In this document: piece by piece, positions 1 through 11,691 of the stretch
How the letters are laid out: each line of letters opens with the position of its first letter
Position numbering within the stretch: the first letter of the stretch is position 1
Assembly (NCBI GenBank): GCA_001972305.1
Contig: BDDD01001783.1
Location: 1 to 64,000, forward strand
Direction of reading: 5' to 3'
DNA: 64,000 bases
From: Cephalotus follicularis
Lineage: Eukaryota; Streptophyta; Magnoliopsida; Oxalidales; Cephalotaceae
Made by a program: the position numbers and the translations under genes
Notes under the pieces: generated by a model
What the model was told of the DNA's origin: nothing
The model's input: the letters and a program-made list of their open reading frames with translations, nothing else
Databases searched by the model: none

Positions 1-135
1 TTTGCATTGCTCATTCACATAAATCAACAAAATAAACATAAAAACACGTCTTTAAAAAAATATCAATGATTAAATTATACATAAAATGTTTAAACGCATT
101 ACACTAGGTCTTTATAATTTCAAATATTACAAACA
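1..135 (-). repeat. 3' LTR fragment of a pol-less Gypsy element, cut by the window edge
   Basis: Read on the minus strand, a purine-rich tract (AGTTAGGGGG, complement of about 136-147) is followed directly by TGTTTGTAATATTTG, the layout of a polypurine tract followed by the 5' end of a 3' LTR. The partner LTR edge and primer site appear near 4606-4884, so this is read as the 3' LTR of the same element. Only the first 135 bases are present, so neither the LTR length nor a target duplication can be checked. Confidence 0.4.
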
Positions 136-662
136 CCCCCTAACTGTTCACTTTTTGTTAATTTTTATGCTAATTTGTTTACTTTCCCATAATACTCTCT
201 TATTAAAATCTACTGTTAATGTATAATAATCAAGATTAATTGGAAACATACCAATCCATACCAGGTTATTATTGAGACTATCAGTATCAGAAACATAGAA
301 GTCGTCAGCATCGGCTGTGCGATTGTCACTAGCCATATATATTTTCTTGTTATGGCTTTGAGAGTGGCTCCATCATTTCCACACATTGTGGTTCTTGACA
401 TAGTTTTTGTATTATTTCTCCCACTTGATCCTCTTTAAGAGTTTCCATAGTAGCATCCATGCTCCTTTCAGGACTTTCAATTTTAAGAGGATATTTATTC
501 ACATAAGCCTCCTTGTTAACCATGTCGGTCGTTGGATTAATCACAACACTAGGAATCTTCCTCGATTAGTCTCGGTTGGCTCGCATCTTCCAGCTACAGC
601 AGTGTTTCTCTGATATCTGTGTTTCTGGGTTTGGGTTATGGGAACCTGGAATTTGCTATGCT
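136..662 (-). pseudogene. Unidentified coding-like remnant between gag and 3' LTR
   Basis: Two short minus-strand reading frames follow each other here: about 64 codons at 350-544 (begins MINPTTDMVNKEAYVNKYPL) and about 62 codons at 148-336 (begins MASDNRTADADDFYVSDTDS). They are acidic and polar with no motif I recognise, and resemble neither protease, reverse transcriptase nor integrase. Their place just upstream of a polypurine-like tract suggests they belong to the 3' part of the Gypsy element whose gag lies at 2641-4560. Without homologues this could equally be decayed captured sequence. Confidence 0.3.
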
Positions 663-667
663 CCACT

Positions 668-2635
668 TGTTAGATAGGGTGACTCGACAAGCCATTGAAT
701 AAGCTTTTGTATTCAAACCTATCTATGTATAAAAAGTCTTATTCCATTTGTATGACATGTGCTATTTAATTAAATTGTTTATGGCATTATACTATATATG
801 TTTTATCGCATAATTGAAGTAGATTAACATTACCTACTTACATGTGTAATACCCTGACATAAGGTTGGATGCCAAGCGTAGAGGCAATGAGATTGGCTAC
901 ATTATCCCTTGTGTCAAATTAGTTCCAAGTCATAGATTCACTTACTGGGCATTAGTGAACCAGAATGACTTGCGAGTATGTTGTCTGCTCCTAAGAACGG
1001 GAGGATGGAGAATCTCACTACCATCTGTGGAGAATACTAGGGCAAGTGCGAGGTGCGCACTTGGAGCGTGTACACTGAACAGGACCCAATTAGGAAATAC
1101 TATTTTGATAGTCACTATTCTTGTGTCAATAATGATTCTTATATGTTGCGGTTGTGTATAAGTGTTGTAAACTTAGTAGGTCCATAAAGGACTCGTATGA
1201 TCCTTAGACCTGAGTGATTGCTCTATATTATATAGAGACTGTCTTGTTTTGATCTCCACCTTACTCAGTTCTTTCGCAGGGCTGACAATCGGGTGGTCTT
1301 TAGGCTTGATGAAATTTGTATGGATATAAGCGAGTGCACAAAATGAGCTTGTCACACCTGAGTGAAGGTGATCGGCATTAATTAATCTGATTATACTGTG
1401 GATTGTTGAAACCCTTGGCCAAGGTTGGGGTGGACTGGAAATTGGATTTCCAGGAACGTCTATCGAAAGTCCTAGTAATGATAAGATATTTTAATAACTG
1501 AGGTACAATTAGGTTTGACACGTATCCTTACCCTAGACCTCAGTCGGGGCCAAGTATGACGAGGGATTATAGTACACGTTAACCGTCGATAGGAAAAAGT
1601 CGCGTGTTACGGTAGTGGGTGATAATCAGTGAGGAAATTAATTAGATTAATTTCTCACGTGGATAATATTAGATATTAGTCGAGTAGTATTTACATAGGT
1701 CTGGGACTATTTAGAATGGCTAAACCGAACCCTGAGGGCGTTTCGATAATTTATCAACACTACTGATAATAACCGATATTTTAGGGTCCATACCCGAGAA
1801 TGGTATCTCGTAAATATTGGACATTTATGTCTTGGTGATAACTTATAAAATCATATATTGATTAGTGGATTATGTGAGATGTGTCACCATTGGATGATTA
1901 ACACTTGTCACAATCTGACATGATCTTGCTAACTAATATATAAATGGAGCCTTGGCTTTAAAACACAAGAGATATGAGACTCTCACTTTTACAAAGAGAG
2001 AGCAAAAAGGCCGGCCATAGAGAGAGAGAGAGAGAAGAGGATAAGACAAAATCCTAGGGTTTTCTCACTCATCTCCATCTCCTAAGCTTAGAGATTGATT
2101 CTTCTTTCTTCCCTTTTTGATTTTCTTCACTAAGACCTAGTAGCTACTTATGGTGGATCAATATTGATAACCCCTTGTCAATTTTTATTTACCCTTTTTG
2201 GCAAATAGGTTAGGGTGTCAAAAACTTACACAACTAGCTTTCCCTTGAGACAATCCTTGTCTTAGGAGATCTTACATGGTGTAATTGTAACTTGATTAGA
2301 GTGTTAGAAAAACCTAGGGTTTTTGCTAAGGGGGGCCAAAATTTCTTGTGGGAGAAAAGCAAAGGGTTTTTGCAAACTAGCAAGTGGTGGTGACTTGGAG
2401 TCACACTAGGAAGCTTCTACAAGCTTGAACCGACAAAGAGAATGAGCCTCTAGTATTGGTATAACTCTCATACTCTCTCTTTGTTTTGTTTATCACATTA
2501 GTACGCAAATATGAAATATTTGATTATGGGTTGGTGCGGTTGATCCTTGGATGTATATGTGTTAGATTTGGACTTCGTATAGCTTAGGCGTTAAGGGGTT
2601 TTAGTTTTCGCTGCATAAAATATTTTAAAATTATA
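668..2635 (+). mobile_element. Solo LTR of a Copia-type element (family A), target duplication CCACT
   Basis: The block starts TGTTAGATAGGGTGACTCGA and ends just before the second copy of the five-base direct repeat CCACT (663-667 and 2636-2640). Its sequence is collinear with the LTR-like blocks at 46309-48162 and 34025-36196 (minus strand), including the segment around 850-1160 with 'aggacccaattagg' and the segment near 1555 with 'gggattatagtacacg'. No primer site or coding sequence follows, and the minus-strand gag reading resumes on the far side, so it is a solo LTR formed inside the Gypsy element. The 3' end reads TATA rather than the usual CA, probably a mutation. A GA-rich microsatellite lies at about 2016-2036. 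Confidence 0.75.
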
Positions 2636-2640
2636 CCACT

Positions 2641-4560
2641 TAACGTCGTTGCACATTCCATAGTGGAATGCCTGGGCTTAGGTCCAATTCCAACCACCAA
2701 GTACGCCCTAAACCCAATACCACCTTCACCCATTTCTTGCTTGATGGTACATTCGTAGGTATGACCATTTGCGGTCAAATCACAAGTTTCGATCGATCCA
2801 TATGGATATTGATGTTTTGAGATTGTCAAACATTCCTGAAATTCTGGCCGATCCCTTCTTTGGCGGCACTTTTTGGTTTTAGAAAGGTTTGATTACTTGA
2901 ATGAGATGGCCGATTAATGCAACAATCCTCACAGTAACTATTCGTCTTCTTTTTTGTTATTGAGGAAGTTGCGTAGGTCACTTCTTTTTTGCGTCTTCCT
3001 ATACCATTCAACTTGAGGCCTAAGATCAATCTTCTCTCTTGGCCTAGATAAATGTCTAAAGTCAACATTCCCTACATTAACGACCTCTGATTGGAATGGG
3101 TTAATGTCCGCCCTGGACGTTTTGGTATAACTCTCATACTCTCTCTTTCTAGGAACTTTAAAATTCCTCTATCAATATTCTCTTGTATCACATTATGTAA
3201 CACAAGACGATTAACAAATGAATGTTTCCAAGAATCATGACACTTACAATAGTCTATTTTCTTGATCTCTTCAGTCTTTGGCAATTTATGGCCAGTTGGG
3301 AGTGAAACATAATCATTAGTCATAAGAAAATCAAATATTTCTCCAATCCTAGATATATCAAACAAGTACTATCTGCCAACCTCGTAAGGGTGTTTCTTGG
3401 TCGGGACAGGTTTTGGCCGTTTCTCATGACGAACCAACAAAGGATAGACAAAGGGCTTATCCTCAATGATTTCAGCTATGGATAATTCAAAATTGGGATC
3501 TTAATAATAAGTCCCATGAAAAGAATTTCATCGTTGAGTCTCTTCCTTTAACAAAGTCTCATATATGGCCACTTTAGTACAGAGTTCAAAGAAATGTCTA
3601 AATTTCTTTATAATATCTAGGCCACTTTGGACAAGCCATGCAAATTTATGTTTGGGAAGTATTACATGGCACCTATTCCTGGATTTTTTAAACTTAGCAG
3701 TATAGGACTCGGCCAATTCTCTTGAAATCTAGGCCAAGTGAGATAAATCGGCCATAGAAACCTTAGGTTCACTTCTATAAAAATTGGTAGGGAATTGCAG
3801 TTCCATTTCCTATCATGAATCTATGGAATTTGCCAATTTGGAGGCATATTGATTTACTATGTAAAAGTTGTGGCCGTTAGTGAATTTGCAAACAATCCGA
3901 GCTTAAGGAAATCATTGGTTGAAGCCTTTCCGGATTGGACCATGAACCTCCCCATGTGTTCCACGGTCAATTGGTAATAATCTCCTGAAGAAAGGGAAAA
4001 CTTTGGGACCTTATAACCACGAGAAAATTCGTAGTTACGGTTGACCCAATCAGGGTAGGATTTTTGATAAATTGGTCGACCGACTCTGCGTAGGCCAGGC
4101 CCATAACATTCTTAGATAATATCCATAATTTGATTGTTGTCAACTGATACATTGTTATGACCAGGATGGTTTTGCCCCTTGGGTATCGGTAGTGGATTTC
4201 TCATGTGAGGGACTTGATATCGGTCATTTTGTCCCTGGTTGTTGAATTGTTGTTCATTGGGATGACCGCTAGGTTGATTGTTGATAGCCTGCCCCCCTCT
4301 CATGGGAACATTTGGGACACTATCTTGCCACGCGAGTGTTCTATGATTTCTAGAAACCCTGTTGACTGCTTCATCAACCTAGGTTCTAGTTTCTTCAACC
4401 GTTTTCCTTCGGTTGTCCTCAAACGGGACTCTTAGGCTATTAGTGAGGCATGTTGTCATTAAATTAGCAAATGCCTGCATTTTAACCTCAAAAAGGTTCG
4501 ACTGCAGATTAGCCTAGACATTGTTTGTGGTAGGTTTAGTAGGTGAAACATGATGGGGAG
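2641..4560 (-). pseudogene. Decayed Gypsy gag polyprotein
   Basis: Several minus-strand frames together resemble a plant Ty3/Gypsy gag. From 5' to 3': a Gln/Asn/Pro-rich stretch at 4112-4303; a segment with GSTVTTNFLVVIRSQSFPFL at about 3967-4152; a retrotransposon-gag core at 3528-3716 (KFKKSRNRCHVILPKHKF, then YETLLKEE); and a zinc-binding-like block at 3072-3365 (IGEIFDFLMTNDYVSLPTGH, then YCKCHDSWKHSFVNR). At least four frame changes or stops separate the pieces. The reading continues to about 2641 (STMECATTLSG), where the solo LTR cuts in. Gag would form the particle that packages element RNA; this copy cannot. Confidence 0.7.
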
Positions 4561-4605
4561 AACTAGATTCCCCTTCATCTATTTTTTGATGGCATTAGAA
4601 CAGAA

Positions 4606-4884
4606 AAGTCTCACTAGATGTGCCAAAATTAGATTGTTGCTTAAAAATTACACTACAATCAATCTCAGCCACAAATCGGTCGTTACGGGTATGCCAAAGA
4701 TTTATACTTGTCTCAAAGTACAATTAGGAATATATGACCCGGCTTCAAATAAGTAGCAAGTAATACAATCCTATAAATTAGTAGCAACAAAACTCCTAGT
4801 TCAAGATCGGTCGTGCAAGGTGAACACCAATAGTGAAAGAAAACAAATAATTACTAAGCGATTGTGTAAAAGGGTTGGGGTAGT
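4606..4884 (-). repeat. Primer-site region and 5' LTR remnant of the pol-less Gypsy element
   Basis: On the minus strand, TTTGGCACATCTAGTGAGAC (complement of about 4607-4627) resembles the primer-binding region of plant Gypsy elements, where a GGCAC...GTGGGAC signature follows the LTR. The bases to its right (4635-4884) would then be the end of the 5' LTR, cut at 4885 by the TGTTAG start of another LTR. The call depends on motif resemblance and position only. Confidence 0.4.
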
Positions 4885-5492
4885 TGTTAGAGTGTGCCCT
4901 AGAGGCTACCTACTTTTGTTGTACATGGAATGTAAAAACAAACTATTCAGTTGTAATTAATAAAATATCTATTTATGGAAATCTTTCTTTATTATGTTTT
5001 TTATTAAATATATTGCAAATATATATAACATGATAAAGGCCCGTGGAATAGAACTTGGATGTATGACAGGAGGCTGTGAGAAATACTCCCAACATTTCTA
5101 TTCCTAAACTATTCCTGATCGTAGGTTCATTGATTAGGGCATTGATGAACCAGATAGACCAGCGCATGGGTAGCTTGCCTGGTGAAGGGGTTGGATGATC
5201 TCACTACCAGTTGTGTAGGATACTAGAGCTAGCATGCAGGTGCTTGCTGAGAGCCTATACACTGAATGGACCTGTGACTCTTGCTAGAGTCATAGAAAGA
5301 ACACCTACATGGATGTTTACCTATATGTCAATAGGAGTTCTTTCTATTTGTAATAGTGTAGCTGGTCCTTAGACTTGAGGTGCTACGGTCACATTGTGTA
5401 CAACTAGCATGCTTTGATATGCTTCAAGGATGTTGCCTTCGGGTGCGATCGAAAGGGGCATATTAGGTATGTTGAGGTGTACACGAATGTGG
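4885..5492 (+). repeat. Truncated Copia-type LTR (family B), 5' portion
   Basis: It starts TGTTAGAGTGTGCCCTAGAG, a typical plant LTR start. It contains the same block order as the family A LTRs (a 'gaaccagatagac' segment near 5148, 'ctcactaccagttgtg' near 5200, 'cctatacactgaatgg' near 5253), but is strongly diverged from them. It stops at about 5492, where the next LTR (TGCTAGATAGG) begins, so its 3' part is missing. Confidence 0.55.
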
Positions 5493-5992
5493 TGCTAGAT
5501 AGGAGTGTCCCTGCATGCCACGAGGGTGGTTGGATGCTTGTAAATATACACTCTTGATTTATGCAATCTTAATTCCATTCATGTTTCTTGTGCAAATTAT
5601 ATTCAACAATGGCATCTCTGCTATATGTATTATCCCTAACCGTGAATTCATATCAGTTAATCACCATGTTAACTAAATACACATATAGTGCCCTGTCAAT
5701 AAAGGGTTGGATCTCGTGCCGGGAGGTTATGAGAATGAGGTCCTTACTCCCTTCTGACAAAACGTTCCAAGTCATAGGTTCACTCTCATAGGGCAATTGA
5801 TGAATAGGACAGACTTGTCGTGTTATGCTTGCTCCCGAGTGTTAGTGGAGGATGGAATCTCTCATTGCCATTTGGGTTTACCCTAAAGCTGATGCGGGGT
5901 GCGTGCTAGAGGAGCATGACACTGAACAAACCCACCAAAGGAAACCTATCTTGGATAGTCAATACCTTTTTCGATAGGATTCCTATTGTCTC
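5493..5992 (+). repeat. LTR of Copia element 2, left piece (split by Copia element 1)
   Basis: This is the first 500 bases of a family A-like LTR, starting TGCTAGATAGGAGTGTCC and aligned by eye with the minus-strand LTR at 34025-36196 (shared 'ggttggatg', 'catagtgccctg...aaagggttggat', 'ccaagtcataggttcact', 'gcttgctcccgagtg'). It breaks at 5992 inside the 'attcctattgtctc' segment. The reading resumes after the second GTCTC copy at 15053 with 'ggtagtgtatag', matching the uninterrupted order seen in the solo LTR at 46309-48162. Confidence 0.7.
5988..5992. repeat. Target site duplication GTCTC, left copy of Copia element 1
   Basis: GTCTC stands directly before the TGTTGGAATTGG edge of the left LTR, and the same five bases stand directly after the ...CTAACA edge of the right LTR at 15048-15052. 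A five-base duplication is what Copia integrase leaves, so both ends of the insertion are preserved. Confidence 0.9.
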
Positions 5993-7643
5993 TGTTGGAA
6001 TTGGTAGTGTACAGAAACACTAATATGAAAAATAGCTAGCATGAAAATTATGTTTCAAAATATTCTACACAAAACCAATCCTTCTCCAAGGATCATTGAT
6101 GCTTAAATAAATTGTTAACATAGTTTAGAAACAATTTCAAACAAATAGAAGGAGATGGTAACTCACTTGATGGAGTCACTCCTTCCTTCAAGTTCCTTTT
6201 TGGGTTTCAAGGCTAGCTTCCAAGTATAGGAAGTCCTCTAAAGCTATCCACACCAAGAGATCTCCTTCTTTCTCCTTTCTCTAACCTTTGGACGTAAGAA
6301 AACTCCTTTTCTCTTCTTCCTTTTCTTTTCTCAAAAGTCGGCTGAATTGATGAGAAGTTATTATCATGAGACAAAGTCTTCTCTCCTTTTGTCTTGTGCT
6401 AGTAAGTATCATTAATGAAGAAGATAATATTGTAATAATATCTTGCCCTTTTACTTGACCCTTAAGCAATTGACTTAGTCAATGGCAGAATTAATGTCTC
6501 ATGGAATCATCTTACGATTTCATTCATACTTCGTTGGAGATCATCACTTGTATTGTGTGTGACTCTTTAGGTTCACTATTACGCTGGCCGTAGAATTAAA
6601 TTATGATTCCTAAAATAATTCAATTAAACATTTTTCATCACATGAAAGTACTTTAATTGATATTCTCAATTAAAACTCTTTTAATCCTTTTTCATCCGAG
6701 ATAGGTTATCAATCTACCTCAAGCATTCTACTGATCAGCATCAACATCTAACAATGCATACTGACCCCCAGGTAATATGAATTTTCCTTGAACCATAATT
6801 TGCAGCTTCGTGCATGTTTAATCCTTCCATCGTCAATGCTCTGATTAAACCTAGGGTGCGTCATACCCTAATAGTGCAATTAATAGGTACCATGATACAA
6901 TGTCATTGGCCCTGTCATATTAGAGGTGCTCCTCTAATATGAACCAGCGATATCTGAACACTTCCTTCATATCACTGCTCTTACCCTGGTCAGGGATTTT
7001 CTATCAATGACAATTCAATATGAGCATCTATCCCTTTTACTGGGAGAGATGAATCTAATCTTGCTCACTCACCCATCTCTGCCATAAACCTGCCATACCC
7101 AACCAGTACTTGTATACTCTCCATGGTTAGGAGACATATGTAAGCATTGTTAAAGCATAGCATCTTATGCACATGATACAAGTGGTGGCTAATGTCTAAT
7201 GACCATTGTTGCACTGCTGCCTTCAGGAATATCCATTTGACGTATAGTAAAAATTCCATATGGGAATTCCTTCTTACGATGCAACTTCAGTGAACTTATT
7301 CACCCACGTGTATTGCCCTTGTCTCCACAAGATGATTTATGAGATCAATCACCCTCTAAACGAGCTGGTACATTACGTGCTAGTCTTATTGGATTAAGCA
7401 TGCCCTTAGTACTTAATCCTACTACCAGGAAGATTTAAGAAAGCTTACCGAGGTTCCAATTCTCACTTCTTGATCTCATCAAGAATTTGGTTCCTCCAGT
7501 TTTAATCTTAAGACATTCAAATATTAACACATTAAATGAACTCATAGCCATTGTTAACAAATTATAGATTTTATTGAACATCATCAAAGATAAGTTTACA
7601 TAATACAATATATGCCAACTTCCTGCAGGACTTATCTCTAACA
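5993..7643 (-). repeat. 3' LTR of Copia element 1
   Basis: 1,651 bases, collinear with the right LTR. On the minus strand it begins TGTTAGAGATAAGTCCTGC and ends at the complement of TGTTGGAATTGG, so it has TG...CA ends. Shared landmarks with the other LTR include 'ggagatggtaactcacttga' (6151 and 13546) and 'accccc/accccag' segments near 6764 and 14160. Confidence 0.9.
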
Positions 7644-7657
7644 ATCTCCCACTAGTA
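7644..7657 (-). promoter_or_regulatory. Polypurine tract of Copia element 1
   Basis: On the minus strand the bases just upstream of the 3' LTR read AGTGGGAGAT, then the LTR start TGTTAGAG. This is the common Copia polypurine tract, used to prime plus-strand DNA synthesis. Confidence 0.8.
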
Positions 7658-9080
7658 TTGAAGCTAGTTGCCATTATGTCTCACTCCCATCCCCGAGAGA
7701 TGACGCTCGAAGACTCCTCGCGGCAAAGGTTTAGTCAGAGGGTCTGCTATGTTATCTTCCCATGGAATTCATTCCATTTTTATATCCCCTCACTCTACGA
7801 TTTCTCATATCAGGTGAAAACGCCGCAAATATGTTTTGATCTGGCGTGTGACCTTGGTTCCTTTGCCTGAGCTATGGCTCCATTGTTATCACAATATATA
7901 GATACTGGGTCCTCAATGGTAGGAATGACATCGATATTAGAGATGATTTTCTTCATCCATACACCTTCTTTAGCTGCTTTAGATGCCGCTATCTATTTAG
8001 CTTCCGTGACTAAATCCACAGTGGTTGATTGCTTGGAACACTTCCAGTTCATTGCTCAACCATTTAAGGTGAATACAAACCCCGAGGTTGATTTTGAGTC
8101 ACCCACATCTGTTTGAAAATTAGAGTCAGTAAAACCCTGAATATTCAAACCCTGTTCTCCATATACTAGGAACAAATCCTTCATCCTGCTAAGGTACTTT
8201 AGGACGTCCTTGACAGCTTTCCAGTGACTCTCACCTGGATCTGACTGATATCTGCTGGTAACACTTACAACATAAGCAATATCTGGTCTAGTGTAGAGCA
8301 TCTCATACACGATGCTTCCTATTGCTGATGAATAAGGAATATGCATCATCCTCTGCTTTTCTTCAAGTGTCTTAGGAGACATCTGTTTAGAGAGGGAGAT
8401 TCCATGACAGAGTGGTATGGAAACTCTCTTGAAATTTTCCATGCTAAACCGCTTTAGCACTTTGTCAATGTATAAAGACTGGGACAATCCAAACATCCTA
8501 TTTTGTCTATCTATGTAGACTTTTACTCCCAAAATATAGGAAGCTTCTCCTAAGTCTTTCATGGAGAAAACTATGGATAACTATGCCTTTACGTCTGAAA
8601 TCATATCTTTATCATTCCCAATGAGTAATATATCATCGACGTAGAAGACTAGAAAATTCACTGAGCTCCCACTATTCTTCTTGTATACACAAGATTCATC
8701 TTGATTCTTTATGAAATCAAACTCTTTGATTATCGATTCGGATGTTCCATCTGCTCGATGCTTGCTTTAGTCCATAAATGGACTTTTGCAGCTTGCACAC
8801 TTTGTGGTCTTCACCACTGGATATGAAACCCTCAGGCTGAGTCATATAGATGTTCTCATCAATGTTTCCATTTAGGAAAGTTGTCTTGACATCCATCCTC
8901 CATATCTCATAATCATAGTGTGTAGCTACGGCAAGCAGAATGCTTATGGATTTAAGCATGGCTATAGAAGAGAATGTTTCATCATAGTCTATTCCCTCAC
9001 TTTGATTATAGCCTTTAGAAACAAGCCTAGCTTTGAAAGTCTTTACTTTCCCATCATCTCCAATTTTTCTTTTGAAAATT
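7658..9080 (-). pseudogene. Copia reverse transcriptase and RNase H, broken
   Basis: Minus-strand frames carry the RT and RNase H part of a Copia polyprotein. RT pieces lie at 8717-8959 (MDVKTTFLNGNIDENIYMTQ and SIYGLKQAS). The catalytic YVDD can still be read at about 8625-8650 in a shifted frame. The connection and RNase H start lie at 8056-8562 (LYTRPDIAYVVSVTSRYQSD, then FTDSNFQTDVGDSKSTSG). The rest of RNase H runs in other frames to the polypurine tract. Several frameshifts and stops, for example just before 8717, rule out function. Confidence 0.85.
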
Positions 9081-10126
9081 CACTTGCACCCTAAGGGTTT
9101 GACCCCTTCAGGTGCATCTGTCAACTTCCAAACTTGATTGGAATATATGGATTCCAACCCAGAATTCATGGCAATAAGCCATTTTTCAAAGTCCTTATGT
9201 GATAAGGCCTCTTGGTAGCTTAATGGGTACCTCTTGAGTGCCCTCAATGAGGAAGCTACCATAATATCTGTCAGGTGCTTTAGACATTCTACCTGACTTA
9301 CGAGGAGGTTCTTGAGTGATTGTGGGTTGGATTGTTTAGGGTTCAACAACTTGACTTGGTCTAGGTAGATCATCAATTTGTGCTGTTTTAGACTCCTTAT
9401 CAAGCTCTACTTGACTCCCACCATTTCCTTCTAAAAGGAATTCCTTCTCAAGGAACACAACATGACTTGAAACGAAGACATTACCTTCGGGAGAATAGTA
9501 GAAATAATACCCTTTTGTTTCTTGAGGGTATCCCACAAATTTACATTTTATGGATCTAACTTGCAAATTGCCTACATTTGTCTGCTTCACATAAGCAGAA
9601 CAACCCCAAATCTTTAAGAAACCAAAACAGGGTTTCTTGCCTGTCCATATCTCATATGGTGTATTGGGTGTAGACTTAGTTGGTACCAAGTTTAGGGTAT
9701 GGATTGTAGTCTGCAAGGCATATCCCAGAAAGATAGTGGAAGATCAGTATGACTCATCATACTGCGTACCCTGTTTAACAAGGTACGATTCCTTCTTTCA
9801 GATACACCGTTATGCTGTGGTGTACCTGGAGGTGTCCACTGAGAGACAATCTCGTTGTTTTTTAGATAATCTAAAAATTCTATGGAGATTCTCCACCACG
9901 ATCTGATTATAAAATTTTAAGACTTTTACCAATCTGTTTCTCTACTTCTAATCTATAGTCTTTGAACTTTTCAAAAGCTTCAGATTTATACCTCATTAGG
10001 TACAAATAACCATACCGCGAGGGATCGTCAATAAAGGTTCTGAAGTAGGGATAAACTCCTCGTGCTGGAACTGTCATAGGACCACAGACAACTATATGTA
10101 TGAGTCCTAGCAGTTTTGCAGATCTT
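9080..10126 (-). pseudogene. Copia integrase and start of RT, broken
   Basis: The stretch 9336-9716 reads as the integrase C-terminal side (NTPYEIWTGKKPCFGFLKIW, then CKFVGYPQETKGYYFY), the classic Copia block after the catalytic glutamate. 9080-9403 reads as the N-terminal RT side (YQEALSHKDFEKWLIAMNSG, QVWKLTDAPEGVKPLGCK). The integrase core upstream (9717-10126) can be followed in shifted frames as an IDDPSRYGYLYLM-like piece and a GTPQHNGVSERRNRT-like piece. Stops and frame changes make it inactive. Confidence 0.8.
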
Positions 10127-10870
10127 TCACCCTCTAGTAAAGGGAATTTTTGTCATTTTACCCTTTAAGCAGGGTTCACAGGTTGGAAAATTTTCATAAT
10201 GACTGATATCAAAATATCTCTCATCAACCAACCTGCGAACTCTTTTTTCGCCTATATGACCTAATTTGCAGTGCCATAGGTAGGTTCTATTAAGATCATC
10301 TCTCTTTCTTTTATTATCTTTTACTATGTTATAAACAATCTCATGTTTATCTAATAAGTATAAGCAATTATGGAGAAAACATTGTGCATATATAATATTA
10401 TCAAACATAATTGTACAACATTTGTTCTTTATGTTTACAATAAAACCCCCAACATCAAGTGCTGGAATAGATACAATATTTCTCAAAATGCTAGGAGCAA
10501 ATATACAATATTTGAGTTCTAAACTTAACCCCAAAGGCAACATTATACAAACAGTTCCTACAGCTATAGCTTCAACTATTGAACCATCTGCTAGCAGTAG
10601 GTTTTCTTCTCCTTGCTCAAGCTCTCTTCTTTCCTGCAGTGCCTGCATAATAGAAAATATGTGAGTACCACAACCACTGTCTAATATCCAAGAAGAAGAA
10701 TCAGGCAAATACATATTTACTTCAATAAAAGATAAATATCTCATACCTTTGCCTATAGATTTAAGATAAAGAGGACAATTCCTCTTCAAGTGTCCCATCT
10801 GTCCACAATGGAAGCAAGGTCCCTTTTCAGGATTCTTGGCTATAGAGATGGAAGCCTCAGTATGCGTCAC
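10127..10870 (-). pseudogene. Copia zinc knuckle, protease and pre-integrase domain
   Basis: One open minus-strand frame of 247 codons holds three blocks in the expected order: a CCHC zinc knuckle (CFHCGQMGHLKRNC), the aspartic protease active site in WILDSGCGTHIF (DSG), and the zinc-binding pre-integrase region with HCKLGHIGEKRVRRL followed by CEPCLKGKMTKIPF. It is the best-preserved coding part of the element, but is out of frame with the integrase core downstream and separated from gag by a frame change near 10867. Confidence 0.88.
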
Positions 10871-11637
10871 AGGTGGTGCTGCAACTCCTTGCTGTAATCT
10901 CTTTCCTGGTCTGACTCTCTTTTTCTTAAAAGCTGCGGGTTAAGTAATGACGCTCCCTGTTTTTCCTTACCCTTATCAAGGGTAGACTTGCCCTTTCCCT
11001 TGGGCCTAGAGGAGTGTCCCACTACCATAGCGGGTGCTTTGCCCTTTTGCTTATTCACCTCTGCATCTCTTAACATATTTAAGAGATCATCCAAGCTGGC
11101 CTTTATCTTCTTCATATTAAAATTTGTAATAAATCCTGAAAAGGAAGGCGGGAGTGAATGCAAAATCAGATATGTGCTTAACTCCGCATCTTGGACGATG
11201 TCGAGAGCTGCGAGACGTTCAATTGCATTGATCATTCTTAGCACATGATCATTCACAGAAGTCCCCTCTGCTATTTTGCTGTCAAACAGTTCAGCAGTTT
11301 GTTGGAAGCGAGCATTCCTGCTGCTTTCCCCATAAAGCTCACGAAGATACAACATGATGGCTCTAGCATCACACATTGTATCATGATATATTTGGAGGGC
11401 ATTAGACATAGATGCCATCATATAGCATCTAACTTTCTTATCATCCTCCAGCCATTTCTTGTAAATGGCTTTATTCTCAGGTGTTGCATCCTCTGCAGGC
11501 AATGCAGGCATGGGGGATTCAAGAACATAGTCTATGTTCTCTGAATCGATAACTATTCTCATATTTCTGAGACAGTCCTTAAAGTTGGGATCAATGAATA
11601 CATTCTTCTCAAGAATAATGGATAAAGGGTTTTTCAT
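10867..11637 (-). pseudogene. Copia gag, near-intact frame
   Basis: The frame from the ATG at 11637 (MKNPLSIILEK...) runs about 255 codons. It contains the plant Copia gag signature: an N-terminal substrate-like segment, YKKWLEDDKKVRCYMMASM, LYLRELYGESSRNARFQQTA and SLPPSFSGFITNFN. An upstream in-frame ATG at 11691 exists, but the gag homology starts at 11637. The frame shifts before the zinc knuckle at about 10815. Gag would make the particle shell; it belongs with the element's pol at 7658-10870. Confidence 0.85.
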
Positions 11638-11691
11638 TGCGGGATCTACAGATATAAAAACATGACAATAATTAATAAAGCAGAAATTCAA

